44,189 nt of DNA from Deltaproteobacteria bacterium tcs-42 (GCA_002049545.1 LLYT01000011.1:1-44189), one strand, 5' to 3'; shown: positions 8,541 to 16,101, counted from the first letter of the stretch. The notes: generated by a model from the sequence alone, not told the origin. Numbers and translations are program-made.

Positions 8541-8669
8541 CAGATACTTTTTTCAGTAACCATTTTCCCCGGCTGCAAATTCGATTCTTCGGTCGATATT
8601 TCTGCCCCTTTTTACCCTTCCAGTCTGTTGGTCGCTCCTGATCAAGATAAAAAAAATATCCAGTTTGCA

Positions 8670-8682
8670 GTATACTGTATAC
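8670..8682. promoter_or_regulatory. GTATAC-T-GTATAC palindrome (putative operator)
   Basis: A perfect 13-bp palindrome with one central base. The same motif with a single mismatch lies 10 bp before the -35 box of the nuo operon (18199-18211), suggesting a shared transcription factor. The style is GntR-like, but the factor cannot be named. Confidence 0.5.
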
Positions 8683-8833
8683 AATTTTCATGCATTTATA
8701 ATAGTGCTGTTTCTCAATAAGTTATGGGAATTTTCGCCTCTCTTTTTGGGTTATATTGGGCTTTGGATGTATAGATTTAATATACAGTAAATTTAGACAA
8801 AAGCGGTTATATTTAAATTATAAATAAAGTAAA

Positions 8834-8845
8834 AACAGCCAGTTA
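8834..8845 (+). promoter_or_regulatory. AACAGCCAGTTA repeat, copy 3 (putative activator site)
   Basis: Differs by one base from the two copies at 7579 and 7709. It ends 29 bp before the GG of the sigma-54 promoter at 8873-8888, matching the 30-bp spacing at copy 2. Confidence 0.5.
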
Positions 8846-8872
8846 AACATTTGTCGCCGATTTTATCACAGA

Positions 8873-8888
8873 TGGCATAGCCCATGCT
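8873..8888 (+). promoter_or_regulatory. Sigma-54 promoter for the cytochrome/NrfD operon
   Basis: TGGCAT-AGCCC-ATGCT fits the -24/-12 consensus with the invariant GG-N10-GC (GG 8874-8875, GC 8886-8887). It would start transcription near 8900 and give a leader of about 170 nt before the gene at 9073. Confidence 0.6.
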
Positions 8889-8930
8889 TTTCATTCCCCG
8901 GAATTGTTGTTCCGTTGCCCTTTTTGTGTT

Positions 8931-8951
8931 CACCGATCTGCTTGATCGGTG
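8931..8951 (+). other. Leader hairpin upstream of paralog B
   Basis: CACCGATC (8931-8938) pairs exactly with GATCGGTG (8944-8951) around a 5-nt loop. It lies in the predicted 5' leader of the operon. There is no T-run, so it is more likely an mRNA-stability or regulatory hairpin than a terminator. Confidence 0.4.
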
Positions 8952-9072
8952 GATTGTTGCCAGACAGAGAAAAAGAAAAAGTTCTCATGCGAGGAATTCG
9001 TAAGTATAGTACGGCAATTAATGTTCCAAGAGTTTTTTGCGAAAGCAATAACTTTATTTCAAGGAGGTTTCA

Positions 9073-9318
9073 ATGCAAGGTGTAAAAACGTTACTCACAA
9101 CTTTCGCCCTCGTAACCATGCTGGCTTCGCCAGCTCTGGCAGTCGACACCAGCCAGACCTATAACAGCGGCATTCTGGTTCTTGCGTTTGTCGGATTCTG
9201 TGCTTTGTTGATCGTTGCTCAGCTGGTTCCAGCTGTTCTGGCTCTCTTCGGGATGACCAAAGAAGCTGCCAAAAGCACATCAGGAAAAAAACTTGCCGCT
9301 TCAGCCAGGAAGCACTGA
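9073..9318 (+). CDS. 81-aa small exported/membrane protein, paralog B
   Basis: Eighty-one residues, MQGVKTLLTTFALVTMLAS at the start, with a signal peptide likely cut after ALA (about residue 23), then one hydrophobic span VGFCALLIVAQLVPAVLALF and a lysine-rich tail. AAGGAGGT (9061-9068) sets the start. It is the same length as the protein at 7815 and shares its core, but has diverged elsewhere. First gene after the sigma-54 promoter, followed by the 52-aa protein and the cytochrome. No named family is recognised; a small membrane subunit of the respiratory module is the simplest reading. Confidence 0.78.
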   Translation: MQGVKTLLTTFALVTMLASPALAVDTSQTYNSGILVLAFVGFCALLIVAQLVPAVLALFGMTKEAAKSTSGKKLAASARKH

Positions 9319-9343
9319 AATATTTTTTTGAGAGGTATTTGTG

Positions 9344-9502
9344 ATGTTAGATTTTTTCATGAATGTTGGTCATGTTGAGCAGATTTATACCGTTGTAGAT
9401 TACTACACCTATATCAAGGGTCTTGAGTATCTGCTTTGTCTGCTGTTTTTTACCTTTTTCCCGATGTTTTATCGCTACATCCATGGTGGTGAAGAGGATT
9501 AA
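9344..9502 (+). CDS. 52-aa single-span membrane protein
   Basis: A short open frame, MLDFFMNVGHVEQIYTVVD at the start and YRYIHGGEED at the end, with one strongly hydrophobic segment (about residues 30-43, LLCLLFFTFFPMF). GAGAGG at 9330-9335 precedes the ATG. It lies 25 bp after paralog B and before the cytochrome, on the same strand. Its length, single span and place in an operon with a cytochrome and an NrfD protein recall the tiny HmcD-type subunits of Hmc/Tmc-like complexes, but no sequence relation can be claimed. It is easily missed because of its size. Confidence 0.7.
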   Translation: MLDFFMNVGHVEQIYTVVDYYTYIKGLEYLLCLLFFTFFPMFYRYIHGGEED

Positions 9503-9596
9503 TCGGCCGTATCGATTGCAGGATCACTTTCTAATTGATCTGTTTGTGCTGCCAATTCAATGACAAACAGAATTTATGAACTAAGGAGTAAGGGCT

Positions 9597-10118
9597 ATGG
9601 TAAATGCCGGCAAACAACTTATGACAGGATTGGGAGTTATACTCCTTTCTGCTGTCCTTGCTGTAGGTTGTTACGCGATGGATTATCCAGCAGAGATTGA
9701 AATTGATGCTCTGGCTAATTTGTATGAACCCGTTGTTTTTGGCCATGAAATGCATGTCTTTATGACCGAAAGTTGTGCTGACTGTCATCATCACACGACT
9801 GGAACTGGGGCTGAGAGCGAGTATTGTGCCAAATGTCATGATGGTGAAGTCGAGATGGATTCAGTTGCGTGTCAGGACTGTCATTCGGCTGATCCTCTTT
9901 CCCCCGAGAATCTGCACAACCCCAAACCAGGCTATGTTTACCATAACGATCAGCCAAACTTGAAAGCCGCTTATCATTTGAACTGTCTCGGTTGCCACCA
10001 GGAAGTTGGTGGACCAACCGGCTGTGAAGACTGCCATGTAAAAACTGAAGCCGGTGATAAGTTCTATCGTTCTGGAGAGTTTGCCCCGGAAGAGGCAGCC
10101 CATTCATCGGGTCACTGA
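9597..10118 (+). CDS. Pentaheme c-type cytochrome, membrane-anchored or periplasmic
   Basis: A 173-residue protein with an N-terminal hydrophobic signal (about 8-26) and five CXXCH motifs: CADCH (60), CAKCH (77), CQDCH (92), CLGCH (130), CEDCH (143). Extra histidines (H50, H53, H65, H66) can serve as distal ligands, so a class III cytochrome c3/c7-type fold is likely. VGC near residue 25 is a weak lipobox, so lipid anchoring is possible. AAGGAG precedes the ATG. Followed by the FeS and NrfD genes, it would be the periplasmic electron carrier of a menaquinol oxidoreductase similar in layout to the Geobacter Cbc complexes (inference). Confidence 0.9.
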   Translation: MVNAGKQLMTGLGVILLSAVLAVGCYAMDYPAEIEIDALANLYEPVVFGHEMHVFMTESCADCHHHTTGTGAESEYCAKCHDGEVEMDSVACQDCHSADPLSPENLHNPKPGYVYHNDQPNLKAAYHLNCLGCHQEVGGPTGCEDCHVKTEAGDKFYRSGEFAPEEAAHSSGH

Positions 10119-10155
10119 TGATGGCTGTGTGGGAATATAACAAGGAGATTTCGTT

Positions 10156-10515
10156 ATGAGTAAAATAACACGTAGAAGATTTTTAGCCGGAAGTGCTGCC
10201 GGTGGTGCTGCTCTGGTGCTGACCCCGGCTCAGAAAGCACTCGCTTCCGGTTCATTTGAAGGTTTCCCCGAAGGTATGGGTGTGTTGGTTGATTTGACCC
10301 GATGTGTCGGTTGTCGCACCTGTGAGGCCGCTTGTAATAATGAGCAGAACCTGCCCGAGCCAGCGAAGCCGTTTGACGACACCTCGGTTTACGATGAAAT
10401 TCACCATGGTCAGAAGCGTCGGACCAGCGACAAAGCTTACACCATTGTGAATCGTTACGAACCCAAAGATACAGATGAGCCACTTTATCGGAAGGTTCAG
10501 TGTAACCAATTGTAA
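10156..10515 (+). CDS. 4Fe-4S electron-transfer subunit (NrfC/HybA type), N-terminal part of a frameshifted gene
   Basis: Starts with a Tat signal (TRRRFLAGSAAGG, then a cleavable ALAS) and carries the first ferredoxin motif CVGCRTCEAAC. The frame then runs to RKVQCNQL and stops at TAA 10513-10515. The family pattern here is CNxCNEPAC; deleting one A of the AA at 10508-10509 gives CNHCNEPAC and joins this frame to the next. The gene is therefore one reading frame split by a single inserted base, either a true mutation or a sequence error. Intact, the subunit would be exported folded and carry four [4Fe-4S] clusters between the cytochrome and the NrfD quinone subunit. AAGGAG precedes the ATG. 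Confidence 0.85.
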   Translation: MSKITRRRFLAGSAAGGAALVLTPAQKALASGSFEGFPEGMGVLVDLTRCVGCRTCEAACNNEQNLPEPAKPFDDTSVYDEIHHGQKRRTSDKAYTIVNRYEPKDTDEPLYRKVQCNQL

Positions 10516-11095
10516 CGAACCGGCCTGTTTAACGTCCTGTTTCGTTAATGCTTACACAAAAACCCCGGAAGGGGCAGTTATCTACAACGAAAAAGTTTGT
10601 GTTGGCTGCCGGAACTGTATGATTGCCTGTCCGTTCCATATCCCTGCCTACTCTTATTCTTCGGCCCTTAATCCGGTCATCAAAAAGTGTATCTTCTGTT
10701 ACGACACCCGTTTAAAAGAGGGAAAACCACCGGCATGTGTCGAAAGCTGCCCGCAGCAGGTGATGACCTTTGGTAAACGGAAGGATCTGATGAAGATCGC
10801 TCACGAGCGAATCAAGAAAAACCCTGGTCAATATGTCGATCATGTTTACGGCGAAAAAGAGGTTGGCGGAACGGGTTGGTTCTATCTCTCAAGCGCTCCT
10901 TTTGAAGAGGCTGGATTTGATGTGAATCTGCCGAAAAAACCAATTATTGACAATGTTAAGGATTTCCTCGCCATAGTTCCTATGGTTCTCACAATCTGGC
11001 CGGCACTGTTTACAGGTTTCCACCTGCTTGCAACCAAAGGGAAATCTCACGGTCATGGAGATGATCATAGCCACGACGAGCAGGAGGGCCACTAA
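10475..11095 (+). CDS. 4Fe-4S electron-transfer subunit, C-terminal part of a frameshifted gene
   Basis: The homologous sequence in this frame begins near 10512 (CNEPACLTSC); the ATG at 10475 and the dozen residues after it are an out-of-frame artefact. It contains the remaining cluster motifs: NEPACLTSC, CVGCRNCMIAC, and CIFC with ACVESC twelve residues later, completing four [4Fe-4S] sites with the upstream fragment. A C-terminal hydrophobic helix (FLAIVPMVLTIWPALFTGF) anchors it to the membrane as in HybA, and the protein ends in a histidine/aspartate-rich tail (HGHGDDHSHDEQEGH). The NrfD gene starts 2 bp after its stop. Without the Tat signal and first cluster this fragment alone should not function. 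Confidence 0.85.
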   Translation: MSHFIGRFSVTNCNEPACLTSCFVNAYTKTPEGAVIYNEKVCVGCRNCMIACPFHIPAYSYSSALNPVIKKCIFCYDTRLKEGKPPACVESCPQQVMTFGKRKDLMKIAHERIKKNPGQYVDHVYGEKEVGGTGWFYLSSAPFEEAGFDVNLPKKPIIDNVKDFLAIVPMVLTIWPALFTGFHLLATKGKSHGHGDDHSHDEQEGH

Positions 11096-11097
11096 CA

Positions 11098-12354
11098 ATG
11101 AAAAAATTAGAAGCTTATGGGGTTAAACCTCACGATGCAGGAATGAAGGCCGGTGGTGAACAGTGGTCTTTAATGGAAAAATTGCTCCTCGGTTTGACCC
11201 TGGATCAATATATTGGCCAGGCTCTTCGCAATAAACTTAACTGGTTTCTGGCAATTATCTTTGCCATCGGAATCCCGGTTATCCTTTACCGTTTTGTTTT
11301 CAGTCTCGGCGCCGTTACCCACTCGTCTTATGATTACCCCTGGGGTTTGTTCCTTGGCTTTGGTCTGTTCTGTATGGTTCCGCTGTCCGCTTCAGGTTTC
11401 ATGCTTGGAACGACGGTCGAAATCTTTGGCCGGCACGATTTTGAGCCGATAGAGCGCCTTGCCTTGTTGAATGGCCTGCTCGGGTACTTCTTCGCAGTCG
11501 TGTATCTGTTGGTTGACCTCGGTCAACCATGGCGTTTGGCCTACCCGATGGTCTACTCATTTGGTCCTGCAGCCGTTCTGTTTCTGGTGGGTTGGCACGT
11601 TGCAACGTACCTTTCGGTTCAGGTCGCTGAAGTTTCCACCGCGTTCTTTGAGTGGATTGGATTCCAGCGCGGTTACGATTTTATCCGTAAGGGAACCGTT
11701 GGTTTGACCGTTTCGGGTATCATTCTTTCAACTCTTCACCAGGGAGCTCTGGGGGCGTTGTTTCTGTATGCTCCGGGGAAAGTTCATCCGCTCTGGTATT
11801 CATCGGCCTTCCAGTGGATTCATTTCTTTACTTCATCGATTCCGGCAGGTCTCTGTATGGTTATCTGTGTCAGTACCGTTGTTATTTATACGATGAAGTG
11901 GCGTTGTGATCAGCGATTTATCGACAATCTTGACAGAATTACAATTTCACTGGCCAAGGGTGCAGCCATGGGGTTGAGTACCTACCTCATCATTAAACTG
12001 ATTGCTGTTGCGCATGACAATGAGTGGGCTTACCTGGCAACCGGCTGGGGGGTCTGGTGGCTTCTTGAAATTGTCGGGTTTGTTTTTGCACCATTGGTTG
12101 TCCTCTCTTACGCAATTCGCAATAAGCTGGTTGGCTTGTGCCGTATCGGTGCTTTCCTTACGGTTGTCGGTATTCTCTTGAATCGTTTGAATACCGCTTT
12201 GATTACCTTTAACTGGCAGCTGTATCAGGAAATTCCACACAATCTTGAGATTATTATTGCGATTACAATTTTCTGTATTTATGTCACTACCTATCGGTTC
12301 ATTCTGGCCCGTTTGCCGATTTTGTATCAATTTAAATCTCAGGCAGATAAATAA
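11098..12354 (+). CDS. NrfD/PsrC/HybB-family quinone-interacting membrane subunit
   Basis: A 418-residue polytopic protein with about ten predicted membrane helices and the family landmarks YPWGLFLGFGLFC near residue 78, LVDLGQPWR near 142, and a long periplasmic/cytoplasmic connector. The N-terminal cytoplasmic stretch and total size match the HybB-type branch. Such subunits exchange electrons between the quinone pool and the adjacent FeS subunit. GGAGG lies 15-19 bp upstream of the ATG. With the cytochrome and FeS genes it forms the core of a menaquinol:cytochrome c oxidoreductase-like complex. A strong terminator follows at 12413. Confidence 0.92.
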   Translation: MKKLEAYGVKPHDAGMKAGGEQWSLMEKLLLGLTLDQYIGQALRNKLNWFLAIIFAIGIPVILYRFVFSLGAVTHSSYDYPWGLFLGFGLFCMVPLSASGFMLGTTVEIFGRHDFEPIERLALLNGLLGYFFAVVYLLVDLGQPWRLAYPMVYSFGPAAVLFLVGWHVATYLSVQVAEVSTAFFEWIGFQRGYDFIRKGTVGLTVSGIILSTLHQGALGALFLYAPGKVHPLWYSSAFQWIHFFTSSIPAGLCMVICVSTVVIYTMKWRCDQRFIDNLDRITISLAKGAAMGLSTYLIIKLIAVAHDNEWAYLATGWGVWWLLEIVGFVFAPLVVLSYAIRNKLVGLCRIGAFLTVVGILLNRLNTALITFNWQLYQEIPHNLEIIIAITIFCIYVTTYRFILARLPILYQFKSQADK

Positions 12355-12412
12355 AGGGGCAGTCGTTGTCAGCTAACTAAAGGCAAGATGTTTCAATAAG
12401 TGTTCTGTCAAT

Positions 12413-12461
12413 AATCCCTGACAGGTGGAGATATCCTTTGCCTGTCAGGGATTTTTATTTT
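12413..12461 (+). terminator. Rho-independent terminator after the NrfD gene
   Basis: A 13-bp perfect stem, AATCCCTGACAGG (12413-12425) with CCTGTCAGGGATT (12441-12453), 15-nt loop, followed by a T-rich tract to 12461. It closes the cytochrome operon and separates it from the gene at 12509. Confidence 0.85.
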
Positions 12462-12508
12462 AATATCGCCATATTGTTAAAATTATAACCATTCAGAGTG
12501 AGGACGTA

Positions 12509-13324
12509 TTGATCGCCAGGGCTATAGTCCCGGTAACTATTGCGGTCACAGGATGCGTAATCTTCGTCTGTATTCTGCTGTATTCTTTTGTTAAATCGGA
12601 TATGACAGATGAGGCGCTGCGAAATTTGAGTAATTGTGCCGACACCGTGATCAAATCGACAAGCTTTGCGATGATGGAAGACGATCGACATTCTATCCAG
12701 AACATTGTCACCAGTATTGGCACGAGAGCAACTGTCGAATCGATCCGAATCTATGACCAGAACGGCAAAGTTCAGTTTTCAGGCCGGGATCGACCCGAAA
12801 GCCAATCAATTACAATGGATTCCCATATCGCAGATTTCTTACAATCTGACCATATCACCAAGGAAATGTGGCAACGTGATATTGACCATGCGAATGGTAA
12901 AATCACTGTCTCTGTCCCGATTATGAATGAGCCGACCTGTTCGACAGCTGCTTGCCATTTTCATGCAGGGGATGAAAATGCTCTCGGCTTTTTCAGTATG
13001 GCGGTTTCAAGTGAATCACTCGAAAATACCCTTTCGATACTCCGATATCGGATGACGGTTTTCAGCATCATGGTGTTGTTCTTGACGATTGGTGGAGTCA
13101 CTGCGCTGTTAAGGATGAATCTCTTCCTGCCAATTCTTCGCATAACGCATAACGCAGAACAGGCGGCTCAGGGTGTAGCTGAGGGTGATTTACCAAAATC
13201 TGATCATAAACTTGGAAAATTGAACAAAGATTTTCGCCTGTTAGTCAAACAGCGGGATCAGGCCTTGCGTGATTTAAAGGCCCTGGACAACCCAGATAGA
13301 AACGTAGATGATGGATCTCGATGA
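12509..13324 (+). CDS. Membrane heme-sensor protein (sensor plus HAMP) without output domain
   Basis: A 271-residue protein with TM1 (about 6-27), a periplasmic domain with a CX4CH heme motif (C144, C149, H150; context NEPTC and HFHAG), TM2 (about 180-200), a HAMP-like segment and a short coiled tail ending at DDGSR. The periplasmic part resembles that of the kinase at 4224 (shared NEP-S/T-C, CHxH and LG segments). No HisKA, HATPase, GGDEF or chemoreceptor domain follows. The start is a TTG with GAGGA at 12500-12504; no ATG or GTG exists in frame back to the stop at 12461. The stop overlaps the next ATG by 4 bp, so the two are coupled. Confidence 0.75.
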   Translation: MIARAIVPVTIAVTGCVIFVCILLYSFVKSDMTDEALRNLSNCADTVIKSTSFAMMEDDRHSIQNIVTSIGTRATVESIRIYDQNGKVQFSGRDRPESQSITMDSHIADFLQSDHITKEMWQRDIDHANGKITVSVPIMNEPTCSTAACHFHAGDENALGFFSMAVSSESLENTLSILRYRMTVFSIMVLFLTIGGVTALLRMNLFLPILRITHNAEQAAQGVAEGDLPKSDHKLGKLNKDFRLLVKQRDQALRDLKALDNPDRNVDDGSR

Positions 13325-13824
13325 CTCAAGAAACCGAAATTCCTCTGCCGGATATCAATCCCCTTAGAAAGCAGGTTCAGGCGAAGATTAAAAGGCTGGA
13401 GTTGCATTCCAGTACGGGGCTCTGGATTCTTGCGCTGTTTACCGCCCTCAGTATGGGGGCTTTTCATGATTTTGATTTTCTTCCCCCTTTAAGTGAAGGT
13501 ATTCGTGCTGCTTTAGGCGAGGGGCCTCCGGTTAAATATATAAATTGGGCTCTGGTGACCTACGGATTTTCAGCAATCATTTTGATTCTGACCCAGATGG
13601 CCAGTGATAATAAGCCACGTGGTGCGTTGGCGCACTTTGGGTATCTGGGAGCCTTCTATCTTTTTTATCACTTTTCTGACGGATTGAGCGAAAACTTCTG
13701 GGCCGTTTTTGCGGTTGGGTTAACTATTCTGGGGCTGCAGAGTTACCATGTCTGGAACCACTACCATGAAAAAATTCAGGAGCAGACAGAAATTCTGCAG
13801 GAATTAGATAAGCTTATCGACTGA
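13321..13824 (+). CDS. Four-helix membrane protein of unknown function
   Basis: A 167-residue protein translationally coupled (ATGA overlap) to the output-less heme sensor. A charged N-terminus of about 40 residues is followed by hydrophobic spans near 36-52, 76-95, 101-118 and 124-141, then a cytoplasmic coiled tail rich in E/Q (KIQEQTEILQELDKLID). Several histidines sit in or next to helices (H50, H102, H111, H141, H145), but no definite heme-b pattern can be claimed. The family is not recognised. The coupling suggests a two-protein membrane unit with the sensor, perhaps passing its signal or electrons. Confidence 0.65.
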   Translation: MTQETEIPLPDINPLRKQVQAKIKRLELHSSTGLWILALFTALSMGAFHDFDFLPPLSEGIRAALGEGPPVKYINWALVTYGFSAIILILTQMASDNKPRGALAHFGYLGAFYLFYHFSDGLSENFWAVFAVGLTILGLQSYHVWNHYHEKIQEQTEILQELDKLID

Positions 13825-13865
13825 ATCTCTGCGAAGTATGAAACGATTTACCAACGGTATTGATC

Positions 13866-13896
13866 AAAAAACCCGCCTATTTCTGGACGGGTTTTT
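13866..13896. terminator. Bidirectional terminator between convergent genes
   Basis: AAAAACCCG (13867-13875) pairs with CGGGTTTTT (13888-13896) around a 12-nt loop. A-run on the left and T-run on the right allow termination from both the 13321 gene (+) and ppiC (-). Confidence 0.8.
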
Positions 13897-13905
13897 GGTT
13901 GCCGC

Positions 13906-14187
13906 TTATTCGGTTCTACTGGTCACTTCAATCAGGTGGTAGCCGAACTGGGTTTTGACCGGTCCCAGAACCTGACCGACTTCGCCACTGAAAACCACTT
14001 CATCAAACTCTTTGACCATCTGACCGGGGGAAAATTCACCCAGCGCCCCTCCCTGTTTTCCCGATGGACATTGTGAATGCTTTTTTGCGACTTTCGCAAA
14101 ATCGGCACCCGCTTCGATTTCAGCCTTCAGGTTATTACAGTTATCTTCATTTGGAACGAGGATGTGACGTGCACTTGCTTTTGCCAT
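13906..14187 (-). CDS. ppiC: Parvulin-type peptidyl-prolyl isomerase (PpiC)
   Basis: A 93-residue single-domain rotamase, the same length as E. coli PpiC, starting [11 protein letters not shown]. The ATG at 14187 is chosen over 14268 because GGAGA precedes it and the fold begins here. Typical residues are present: ARHILVP, a [13 protein letters not shown] loop, [10 protein letters not shown], and the C-terminal [10 protein letters not shown]. No signal peptide, so it acts in the cytoplasm, catalysing cis-trans isomerisation before proline. Monocistronic by position. Confidence 0.9.
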   Translation of the reverse strand: MAKASARHILVPNEDNCNNLKAEIEAGADFAKVAKKHSQCPSGKQGGALGEFSPGQMVKEFDEVVFSGEVGQVLGPVKTQFGYHLIEVTSRTE

Positions 14188-14287
14188 AGCTGTTGTTCTC
14201 CTTGAGTTTTGTCTGGCTATATTGGGGTGATCACCTTGCTGGTTTTGAGCCCGTGGTGAAGGGGCCATACTGAAGCAGTTTTATAAA

Positions 14288-14995
14288 TCATGCAACAGGG
14301 GAAGAAAGTTTATCCGTCGCAGCAATCGATTCTTTATCGGTGTGGGGTCGTTTTCTTGCCGTGCCACGAATGGTTCGGCAAACGAAGGCAGGAGCTCCCG
14401 ACATTGGGCTCTCGGTTATCTGTTCGATATGGAGGCCATTTGCCTGGATAGCCGGGGCGGTATCTCGAGTTAAGCGACAATCTCCGGCACACAAACTCCA
14501 GAAAGGTTCGATTCTTCGTTGCCAGATCAAGATTTGCGGGTGATCAGAAATAATGTGTTCAAGGAATATCAAGATCCCATTCGGGCGTAGTAAACGATAG
14601 ATCTCCTTCAGGCTGTTATCAAGGGAGGGGACAGAACAGAGAACCAGGGTGGAAACAATCGTATCAAAAGAGGCATCGGCTGCATCTGCCGCCTCGGCCC
14701 CCCAATGGGTAATGTTGCACCTGTCACACTGCATTTGAGCTGTTTTACGTTTCAGGCTTTTACGCATCTGTGCGTCGGGCTCACTCAGGACGATCCTGGT
14801 GACCGCCGCGGGGTAGTGGGGAAGATTGACCCCGGTCCCTGCTCCAATCTCGAGCAAGTCGCCGCTGGCCTGGGACAGAAGCTCTTGACGCCAGCCGTGC
14901 AGGCAGTTTTTTTCGGTATTCCGCATGGCATAGTCATAACTCTTTGCAATCAGATAAGAGCGTATTTTTTGGATTGGCATTGATAAAGGTTCCAT
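14288..14995 (-). CDS. Class I SAM-dependent methyltransferase
   Basis: A 235-residue methyltransferase-11-type protein. Motif I LLEIGAGTGVNL binds SAM; the acidic residue ending beta-2 is in LSEPD; motif IV is FDTIVSTLVLCSVP; a post-motif LLRPNGILIFLEHI follows. A C-terminal FVCRTIRGTA end resembles small-molecule or lipid methyltransferases of the UbiE/phosphatidylethanolamine type. The start is uncertain: ATG 14995 has GAGAG directly against it, ATG 14980 has GATGGA about ten bases upstream. The substrate cannot be deduced. Confidence 0.8.
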   Translation of the reverse strand: MEPLSMPIQKIRSYLIAKSYDYAMRNTEKNCLHGWRQELLSQASGDLLEIGAGTGVNLPHYPAAVTRIVLSEPDAQMRKSLKRKTAQMQCDRCNITHWGAEAADAADASFDTIVSTLVLCSVPSLDNSLKEIYRLLRPNGILIFLEHIISDHPQILIWQRRIEPFWSLCAGDCRLTRDTAPAIQANGLHIEQITESPMSGAPAFVCRTIRGTARKRPHTDKESIAATDKLSSPVA

Positions 14996-15162
14996 CTCTC
15001 GGTGAGTCGATCGATTTCAAATCGGGTTTCAACGAATATGGTCGATATATTACCACAGCGGTTAGATATATTGCAGCTGGGAATTGGTAACTGCGGATCT
15101 ATAACTTCAGCTTTATTATGAACGGCCTTGTCAGGTTGAAGTTGTGGTTGTATATTCGCGCC

Positions 15163-16101
15163 ATGAATGCACTGGTTATAGAAAATCTCCACAAATCATT
15201 TGCTGGTATTCCGGCGGTCAAAGGGATCGACTTTACCATCAATCAAGGTGAAATTTTTGGGTTGCTTGGTCCCAATGGCGCCGGGAAAAGTACCACAATT
15301 AACATGATTGCCGGAGTTGTTCGGCCGGGATCAGGGCGCATCAGTGCTTTTGGCTACGACAATCAGCGTGATTATCGGCACACTCGAAGGATGTTGGGTG
15401 TTGTTCATCAGGAAATTGTCATTGATAACTTTTTCACTGTTGATCAAGCACTTCAACTCCATGCCGGGTACTATGGGGTCAAAGATGATCCCGCGTGGCG
15501 GCAATTATTGATCGAACGGCTGGGATTGCAAAACCACCTTGACAAGGTGATGCTGAAACTATCGGGTGGCTTGAAGCGGCGCTTCATGATTGCCAAAGCA
15601 CTTATTCATCGACCACAATTGTTGATCCTGGATGAACCAACCGCCGGAGTTGATGTCGAACTGCGACATGGCTTGTGGGAGTTTGCCAGGGAAATCAATC
15701 GGCAGGGAACCACGATTCTGTTGACCACTCATTACCTGGAAGAAGCTGAGGAGATGTGTGACCGTATTGCCATCATGAATCATGGTGAGCTGATTGCCCT
15801 GGAGGAAACACAAAAGCTGATCCGGCGGTTGTCGAATCGGCGGTTAAGTCTCTGGCTGGAGCAACCTCTGTTGGAGGTCCCCGTTGGTTTGGAGAGGTTT
15901 TTGCCCCGGTTGAAAGAGGATGGTAGTCTCCTCCAGCTTAACTTGCCCGCTGGTGAAGGTGCGGGACATATTCTGGTTCAACTGGCAGAATCGGGATTAA
16001 AGATCCGCGACATTGAGACGGAACAGAGCGGTTTGGAGGAGGTTTTCATCCATTTGACCGGAATGAAAGGGGTCGATGGTGGCAACCAGTCAAGACCATA
16101 A
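15163..16101 (+). CDS. ABC transporter ATP-binding protein (ABC-2 export type)
   Basis: A 312-residue ATPase with Walker A GPNGAGKST, signature LSGGLKRR, Walker B LLILDEPTAGVD and H-loop TTHYLEE. The C-terminal 80-residue extension is typical of the CcmA/NodI/DrrA group that pairs with ABC-2 permeases. Start at 15163 (MNALVIENL) fits the family; an in-frame ATG at 15118 adds 15 residues, and neither has a clear ribosome site. It overlaps the permease start at 16076 by 26 bp, so the pair is translationally coupled. Substrate unknown; polysaccharide, drug or heme-type export are all possible. Confidence 0.88.
   Translation: MNALVIENLHKSFAGIPAVKGIDFTINQGEIFGLLGPNGAGKSTTINMIAGVVRPGSGRISAFGYDNQRDYRHTRRMLGVVHQEIVIDNFFTVDQALQLHAGYYGVKDDPAWRQLLIERLGLQNHLDKVMLKLSGGLKRRFMIAKALIHRPQLLILDEPTAGVDVELRHGLWEFAREINRQGTTILLTTHYLEEAEEMCDRIAIMNHGELIALEETQKLIRRLSNRRLSLWLEQPLLEVPVGLERFLPRLKEDGSLLQLNLPAGEGAGHILVQLAESGLKIRDIETEQSGLEEVFIHLTGMKGVDGGNQSRP

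Larger units (their letters stand above)
8541..9072. other. 532-bp intergenic region with promoter elements, no gene seen
   Basis: AT-rich stretch with no supported coding sequence. It holds a GTATAC double palindrome (8670-8682), a weaker related site (TATACAGTA, 8781-8789), the AACAGCCAGTTA element, a strong sigma-54 promoter match (8873-8888) and a leader hairpin (8931-8951). Confidence 0.6.

Noticed and set aside
12365-12380. Further copy of the AACAGCYAGTTA element (GTCAGCTAACTAA)
   Set aside because: Too many mismatches in either orientation and no promoter at the right distance.
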